Below are positions 59,708 through 64,000 of a stretch of DNA of 64,000 nucleotides, piece by piece; the stretch's first letter is position 1, and every line of letters begins with the position of its first letter. Under the pieces are notes generated by a model. That model had not been told where the DNA came from. It worked only from the letters and a program-made list of their open reading frames with translations, and searched no databases. The translations under genes were made by a program, and so were the position numbers. Source of the DNA: Acinetobacter chinensis (lineage in GTDB: Bacteria > Pseudomonadota > Gammaproteobacteria > Pseudomonadales > Moraxellaceae); assembly GCF_002165375.2 (NCBI RefSeq), contig NZ_CP032134.1, forward strand, positions 1,240,001-1,304,000, written 5' to 3'.

Positions 59708-60371
59708 TGCTCGCTTGGCAAGTCGTATCGGTTATCAGTTCAAACAGCCTGAATTATTGCAGCTTGCGCTGACACACCGATCGGTGAGCCATAAATACAA
59801 TTATGAACGTCTGGAATTTCTGGGTGACTCATTGTTGGGCATGATTATTGCCAACCATCTTTATCATGCATATCCGCATGAAAATGAAGGACGTTTAACG
59901 CGAATGCGTGCAACGTTAGTCCGTCAGGAAGCATTGGGTAAAATTGCCAATGACCTGAAACTCAGTCAGAATCTGATTCTGAGTACAGGTGAACTGAAGT
60001 CTGGCGGACATCACCGTGAATCCATCCTGGCTGATACTGTTGAGGCAATCATTGGTGCTATTTTTGTCGATTGTGAAGACCTCACGGTTTTAAGACCAAT
60101 CGTGTTAAAATGGTACGAGCCTTATCTGGACAATATGGAACCAACGGACCAGCTGAAAGATCCGAAATCGCGTCTACAGGAATATTTGCAGGCGCGTAAA
60201 AAACCTCTTCCAGTTTATGAAGTGGTGGATATTCAGGGCGATGCTCCAAACCAGCATTTCAAAGTTGAATGTGCGGTTGAGGGGATGCCGGTCTTTAAAG
60301 GTGAAGGTTTAAGTCGTAGATTTGCTGAACAGGCAGCTGCGGCAGATATTTTAAAATTACTGGAGCAGTAA
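59679..60371 (+). CDS. rnc: Ribonuclease III
   Basis: 230 residues starting at TTG 59679, inside the 3' end of the preceding gene; this is the only start giving the conserved LSDARLASRIGYQF N-terminus, and GAGAA is 4-6 bases upstream. RNase III signature ERLEFLGDSLLGMIIANHLY and metal-binding DTVEAIIGAIFVDCED, then a C-terminal double-stranded RNA-binding domain (DPKSRLQEYLQARKKPLPVY, SRRFAEQAAAADILKLLEQ). It processes rRNA and mRNA. The overlap implies translational coupling with a weak start, keeping RNase III low. Confidence 0.95.
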   Translation: MIKAHSRLSDARLASRIGYQFKQPELLQLALTHRSVSHKYNYERLEFLGDSLLGMIIANHLYHAYPHENEGRLTRMRATLVRQEALGKIANDLKLSQNLILSTGELKSGGHHRESILADTVEAIIGAIFVDCEDLTVLRPIVLKWYEPYLDNMEPTDQLKDPKSRLQEYLQARKKPLPVYEVVDIQGDAPNQHFKVECAVEGMPVFKGEGLSRRFAEQAAAADILKLLEQ

Positions 60372-60376
60372 TCTGC

Positions 60377-61408
60377 ATGACCACAAATTCCGATCACAAC
60401 GATGCTGATCACGAGCCACAGACAAACAGTGGCAATGACTTAATTAATCAATTCTTCAGTTCACAGGGAACAGAAATTCCTGCGGACTATAAAAGTGGTT
60501 TTGTTGCAATTGTAGGTCGTCCAAATGTCGGCAAATCGACATTGATGAACCACCTGCTGGGACAGAAGTTATCCATCACTTCACGTAAGCCACAAACGAC
60601 CCGCCATAAAATTGTGGGAATTGACAGTCGAGAAACATCTCAGGCTGTATTTGTGGATACCCCAGGTATGCACAAAAAAGAAGTGCGTGCCATCAATAAA
60701 ATGATGAACAAAGCGGCACATTCGGCGTTGCGTGATGTCAACCTGGTTCTGTTTGTACTTGATGCAGACAAGTGGACACAGAATGATGAACTGGTATTGG
60801 AAAAACTGAAAAATGCAGAGATGCCAGTGATTCTTGTGATCAATAAAATTGATACACTGGAAAATAAAAACCATGCTTTGCCATTGATTCAGGAACGTGC
60901 AAAATTAATGAATTTTGCTGAAATTGTTCCTGTATCTGCTTTACGTGGTGCAAATCTGGATCATTTACGCAATACCATTGAAAAGTATCTGCCATTCCAA
61001 CCACCATTGTATTCACTTGATCAGGTCACTGACCGCTCTGAAAGATTCCTGGCTTCTGAAATTATCCGTGAAAAAATCATGCGTCAGTTAGGTGAGGAAT
61101 TACCTTATGATCTGACCGTGCAGATTGAATCGTTTAAAACTGAAGAAGCGACAATCAACGAAAAAACGGGTCGCCCTAAAGCAGCCTGTACGTATATTGA
61201 TGCCACCATCTTTGTTGACCGTCCTGGACAGAAAGCAATTGTGATTGGTGAAAAGGGTGCCAAGCTGAAAAAAATCGGTATGGATGCTCGTGTTGATATG
61301 GAAAAAATGTTTGAACAGAAAATTATGCTGACACTTTGGGTGAAAGTAAAAGGTGGCTGGTCTGATGACGAGCGTGCTTTGAAAAGCCTTGGGTACAGCG
61401 ATATCTGA
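60377..61408 (+). CDS. era: GTPase Era
   Basis: 343 residues. After a ~35-residue acidic N-terminal extension, GTPase motifs GRPNVGKSTLMNHLLG, PQTTRHKIVG, DTPGMHKKE, NKID (INKIDTLENK), then the KH RNA-binding domain (AIVIGEKGAKLKKIGMDARV). It binds 16S rRNA in 30S assembly. The N-terminal extension is longer than in E. coli. Starts 5 bases after rnc. Confidence 0.96.
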   Translation: MTTNSDHNDADHEPQTNSGNDLINQFFSSQGTEIPADYKSGFVAIVGRPNVGKSTLMNHLLGQKLSITSRKPQTTRHKIVGIDSRETSQAVFVDTPGMHKKEVRAINKMMNKAAHSALRDVNLVLFVLDADKWTQNDELVLEKLKNAEMPVILVINKIDTLENKNHALPLIQERAKLMNFAEIVPVSALRGANLDHLRNTIEKYLPFQPPLYSLDQVTDRSERFLASEIIREKIMRQLGEELPYDLTVQIESFKTEEATINEKTGRPKAACTYIDATIFVDRPGQKAIVIGEKGAKLKKIGMDARVDMEKMFEQKIMLTLWVKVKGGWSDDERALKSLGYSDI

Positions 61409-61429
61409 TGATCTTAAACAGGAGCGGAA

Positions 61430-61624
61430 ATGATTAAAGTTCTGGCTGTAATTGCGTGTGTCGTGTTTTTACAGGGCTGCATTCATAAAATTGTGACCGT
61501 TCCTGTTAAAGTTGCCTATAAAACAACGAAAGGCGTGGTGAAAGGTACTGCTGCTGTCGTTGGGGCTGTCATTCCAGATGGGGATGACGAAGAAAATGAA
61601 GACAAAGATCAGAAAAAGGATTGA
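61430..61624 (+). CDS. Small lipoprotein between era and recO
   Basis: 64 residues. Lipobox LQGC with Cys17 after a hydrophobic signal (LAVIACVVF); mature part has a Lys/Thr-rich segment (KVAYKTTKGVVKGTAAVVGA) and an acidic, charged C-terminus (DGDDEENEDKDQKKD). A conserved Acinetobacter-type lipoprotein of unknown role. GGAGCGG lies 5 bases before the ATG. Co-transcribed with era and recO. Confidence 0.88.
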   Translation: MIKVLAVIACVVFLQGCIHKIVTVPVKVAYKTTKGVVKGTAAVVGAVIPDGDDEENEDKDQKKD

Positions 61625-61635
61625 TTATCTGAATC

Positions 61636-62340
61636 ATGCGCAATGAAATTTTGCATGGTTATCTGATTCATCATCGTAAATACCGTGAACGCAGTCATAT
61701 TGTACATCTGTTTACTCAGGAATATGGCCGTGTTGACGGTATTTTGCGTCAGACACCTCCTCCTCAGTATCAGCCAGTTTGTGTGCAGGCATCAGGAAAG
61801 TCTGAGCTGAAAAATTTCAGCCAGCTGGAAATTGTGAATCAGCCTGTATTTTTCTTTGGTGATGCTTTTTTTTCAGGTTTTTATCTGAATGAAATTGTGC
61901 TGAGATTATGTCCTGCGGAAGTGGAAATGCCGCAGACTTTTCTCCAGTATGCTTCAACCTTGTCTGATTTGCAGCGGATGTCTGAACAGGAAAATCCAGC
62001 TTTATTTCTCCGGCAGATTTTAAGAAAATTTGAACATGAATTACTGCAAGAGCTTGGATTTTATCTGGACTTTGCTTCGGATACTGCTCAGCAGGAAATA
62101 GATCCTGCTCAGTATTATGTATTTCAGATGGATGAGGGATTCATTCCTGTTATTCAGCAAAACCGATCTGCTTTTTCGGGAGCATTGATTCTGTCCATGC
62201 TTAAATATGAAAAGGGTACTGATTTCAATCAGGAACAGTTACAATTATTGTCCCGACTGTACAGACAGATGATCAGCTCCTTACTGGGTGACCGTCCACT
62301 GAAAAGTCGGCAATTATGGATTCAGAATACTCAATCTTAA
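61636..62340 (+). CDS. recO: DNA repair protein RecO
   Basis: 234 residues. N-terminal OB-fold: LHGYLIHHRKYRERSHIVHL, EYGRVDGILR, followed by the helical domain (NEIVLRLCPAEVEMPQTFL, RKFEHELLQELGFYLDF). RecO loads RecA with RecR and anneals SSB-coated DNA. Length is normal; the zinc-binding cysteines seen in some RecO proteins are absent, as in E. coli. In the era-recO-pdxJ order typical of Gammaproteobacteria. Confidence 0.93.
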   Translation: MRNEILHGYLIHHRKYRERSHIVHLFTQEYGRVDGILRQTPPPQYQPVCVQASGKSELKNFSQLEIVNQPVFFFGDAFFSGFYLNEIVLRLCPAEVEMPQTFLQYASTLSDLQRMSEQENPALFLRQILRKFEHELLQELGFYLDFASDTAQQEIDPAQYYVFQMDEGFIPVIQQNRSAFSGALILSMLKYEKGTDFNQEQLQLLSRLYRQMISSLLGDRPLKSRQLWIQNTQS

Positions 62341-62353
62341 TCAGGAAATTGTT

Positions 62354-63079
62354 ATGGCTGCTTTACTGGGTGTAAATATTGATCATGTTGCGACATTGCG
62401 TCAGGCGCGCGGGACTGCTTATCCAGATCCTGTAAATGCAGCATTGATCTGTGAACAGGCAGGTGCTGAAGGCATCACTTTGCATTTACGTGAAGACCGT
62501 CGTCATATTCAGGATGATGATGTGCGCCGTATGCGTCCATTGCTGAAAACACGTATGAATCTGGAAATAGCGGTTACAGCTGAAATGATTGAGTTTGCAA
62601 AAGAAATCAAACCGCATCATGTCTGCTTTGTTCCAGAAAAACGCCAGGAAATCACCACTGAAGGCGGTCTGGATGTTGTTGGGCATTTTGAAGATGTCAA
62701 AGCGGCGACTCAGGCGCTGACAGCGATTGGCTGTGATGTATCGCTGTTTATTGATGCTGATATTGCTCAGATTGATGCTGCGGTTGCGTGTGGCGCACCT
62801 ACGATTGAACTGCACACTGGTGCATATGCGGATGCTGAAACAGCAGAAGCACAGCAGCATGAACTTGAGCGCATTATTAAGGGAGCTGAATATGCTGCAT
62901 CCAAAGGGCTTGTGGTGAATGCAGGTCACGGGCTGAATCTGGAAAATGTGACACCAGTGGCTCAGATCAAACAGATCCACGAGTTAAACATTGGTCATTC
63001 TATTATTGCAGATGCTGTGTTTGTGGGGCTTGCTCAGGCAGTTCAGCAAATGAAAGCAGCTATTCAGGCTGCACGTTAA
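62354..63079 (+). CDS. pdxJ: Pyridoxine 5'-phosphate synthase
   Basis: 241 residues, TIM barrel. LGVNIDHVATLRQARGTAYP, EGITLHLREDRRHIQDDDV, and the phosphate-binding end NAGHGLNLENV and IGHSIIADAVFVGL. It condenses 1-deoxyxylulose 5-phosphate with aminoacetone phosphate to form pyridoxine 5'-phosphate. Next to recO, as in many proteobacteria. Confidence 0.97.
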   Translation: MAALLGVNIDHVATLRQARGTAYPDPVNAALICEQAGAEGITLHLREDRRHIQDDDVRRMRPLLKTRMNLEIAVTAEMIEFAKEIKPHHVCFVPEKRQEITTEGGLDVVGHFEDVKAATQALTAIGCDVSLFIDADIAQIDAAVACGAPTIELHTGAYADAETAEAQQHELERIIKGAEYAASKGLVVNAGHGLNLENVTPVAQIKQIHELNIGHSIIADAVFVGLAQAVQQMKAAIQAAR

Positions 63080-63102
63080 TTTTTTAATTTTGTTTTTAGA
63101 TT

Positions 63103-63747
63103 ATGTCTACGATTGATTATGATGAACTGATGAAACCTGTCAAAGGTTTCCTCGGTTGTGAAACTCCCCAGGCGTGGCTTGATGAAGCATTGAAGAATCT
63201 TGATATTCTGATGCAGGATCATGCCAACTGTGAGAAAAAAGCAGCAGGTACAGCAATGAACCTGATGTTCAGATACAGCTTTTTTACTGATCTGCAGGTT
63301 AAACTGGCGCAACTGGTGCGCGAAGAAATGCTGCATTATGAGCAGGTTCTTGAATTTATGACCAAACGTGGTCAGGAATGGAAAGGGCTGAGTGCAGGGC
63401 GTTATGCAGGTGGATTACGTAAGGAAATCCGTACTTACGAACCTGAAGCGCTGATTGATGTGCTGGTAATCGGTGCATTTGTGGAGGCGCGTTCCTGTGA
63501 GCGTTTTTACGCACTTGCTCCTGTGGTTGATGATGAGTTGGGACGTTATTACCGTTATCTGCTGAAGTCTGAATCACGGCACTATGAGGATTATCTTGCT
63601 TTGGCACTGGATGTTGCTAAAACAGCAAAACTCAAAAATCCTGAAGAAGATATCCAGCAGCGGATTGAACATATCCGTGAAGTTGAAAAAAATCTGATTC
63701 AAAGCCCTGATGAGACTTTCCGTTTTCACAGCGGTGTGCCTGTTTAA
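63103..63747 (+). CDS. miaE: tRNA-(ms2io6A37) hydroxylase
   Basis: 214 residues, ferritin-like diiron fold. Metal-binding Glu/His positions are visible in ALKNLDILMQDHANCEKKAA, EEMLHYEQVLEFM, FVEARSCERFYALAPV and ESRHYEDYLALALD. It hydroxylates the isopentenyl group of ms2i6A37 in tRNA. Last gene of the lepA run; a terminator follows. Confidence 0.93.
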   Translation: MSTIDYDELMKPVKGFLGCETPQAWLDEALKNLDILMQDHANCEKKAAGTAMNLMFRYSFFTDLQVKLAQLVREEMLHYEQVLEFMTKRGQEWKGLSAGRYAGGLRKEIRTYEPEALIDVLVIGAFVEARSCERFYALAPVVDDELGRYYRYLLKSESRHYEDYLALALDVAKTAKLKNPEEDIQQRIEHIREVEKNLIQSPDETFRFHSGVPV

Positions 63748-63763
63748 GTTATTCTTGTATTTT

Positions 63764-63797
63764 AAAAGGCTGAATTAATATTCAGCCTTTTTTTATG
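63764..63797 (+). terminator. Terminator of the lepA-miaE run
   Basis: AAAAGGCTGAA (63764-63774) with TTCAGCCTTTT (63781-63791) around TTAATA, then a T-run. Confidence 0.95.
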
Positions 63798-63911
63798 GGA
63801 TATTTTCAGGAGTTGCGAACTTGCATTGACTGCAATTCATCAGTCAGCAAATACCGCATTGATGTGATTTATCTTATTTTTCAGATACCGATAACATGAT
63901 AAATTCCAGGC

Positions 63912-63947
63912 ATAAAAAAGCCCACTTCATTATGAGTGGGCTTTTTA
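63912..63947 (-). terminator. Terminator downstream of tRNA-Asn
   Basis: AAAAAGCCCACT/AGTGGGCTTTTT around TCATTATG; follows the tRNA 3' end on the minus strand and has T-runs on both strands. Confidence 0.9.
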
Positions 63948-63952
63948 AAATA

Positions 63953-64000
63953 TGGCTCTCCAACCTGGGCTCGAACCAGGGACCTGCGGATTAACAGTCC
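63953..64000 (-). tRNA. tRNA-Asn (anticodon GTT), 3' part only
   Basis: Read on the minus strand, the window edge begins in the anticodon stem (GGACTGTTAATCC; anticodon GTT at 63993-63995), then the variable loop, T-arm with GGTTCGAGCC, acceptor strand TTGGAGAG and an encoded CCA at 63953-63955. The 5' half lies beyond base 64000. Confidence 0.93.

Overview
The window looks like a chromosomal segment of an Acinetobacter species (Gammaproteobacteria, Moraxellaceae). The grounds are a CarO-type outer-membrane protein, a CntA carnitine oxygenase of the Acinetobacter type, the order lepA-lepB-DUF4845-rnc-era-small lipoprotein-recO-pdxJ-miaE, and moderately AT-rich DNA. Species cannot be fixed from this alone; most of the sequence is ordinary core chromosome with a few metabolic or accessory inserts.

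Region by region. 1-3443 (minus): ybgC-tolQ-tolR-tolA-tolB, the Tol-Pal envelope machine, with TolA carrying seven tandem 30-residue repeats. 3826-11147: a porin, a LysR regulator and the divergent operon D-malate-type dehydrogenase / BCCT transporter / esterase / cntA, a carnitine or acylcarnitine utilisation locus that lacks the usual cntB reductase and malic-semialdehyde dehydrogenase. It lies exactly between ruvB and ybgC, genes that are adjacent in relatives such as Pseudomonas. 11236-14674 (minus): dgt, ruvA, ruvB, with a hairpin-rich repeat-like element between ruvA and ruvB. 15083-20607 (plus): iron alcohol dehydrogenase, sigma-54 activator, succinate-semialdehyde dehydrogenase and MHS-type transporter, best read as a 4-hydroxybutyrate (or related diol/hydroxyacid) operon with a candidate sigma-54 promoter and enhancer. 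20955-24791: purL.

24868-25872 holds an AT-rich Abi_C-domain (candidate HEPN ribonuclease) gene and a 41-residue membrane microprotein, the best candidate for a small, little-described defence locus here. 25952-29070: TfdB/PheA-like flavin hydroxylase with a divergent LysR and a NIF3-like small gene. 29263-30024: a nitroreductase gene interrupted by one in-frame stop. 30127-34985: enoyl-CoA hydratase, nadM, SnoaL-like, yceI, argP-like/argO-like pair, bcp. 35203-37973: a small exported protein, queC, queE, dapD. 38285-40302: carO and a FadL-like porin. 40489-45991 (minus): sulfate uptake (sbp, a hydrolase, cysT, cysW, cysA, cysB). 46167-48660: pabC-mltG-tmk. 48807-52418: unknowns, an AraC regulator, a thioesterase and an HDAC-like deacetylase. 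52454-55726: nadB and a DegP/MucD protease. 55921-63747: thioesterase, then the lepA...miaE run. The window ends inside a tRNA-Asn gene on the minus strand.

Gene starts were chosen from ribosome-binding sites and family length. All functions are by recognition of motifs and families in the sequence; no database search was run.
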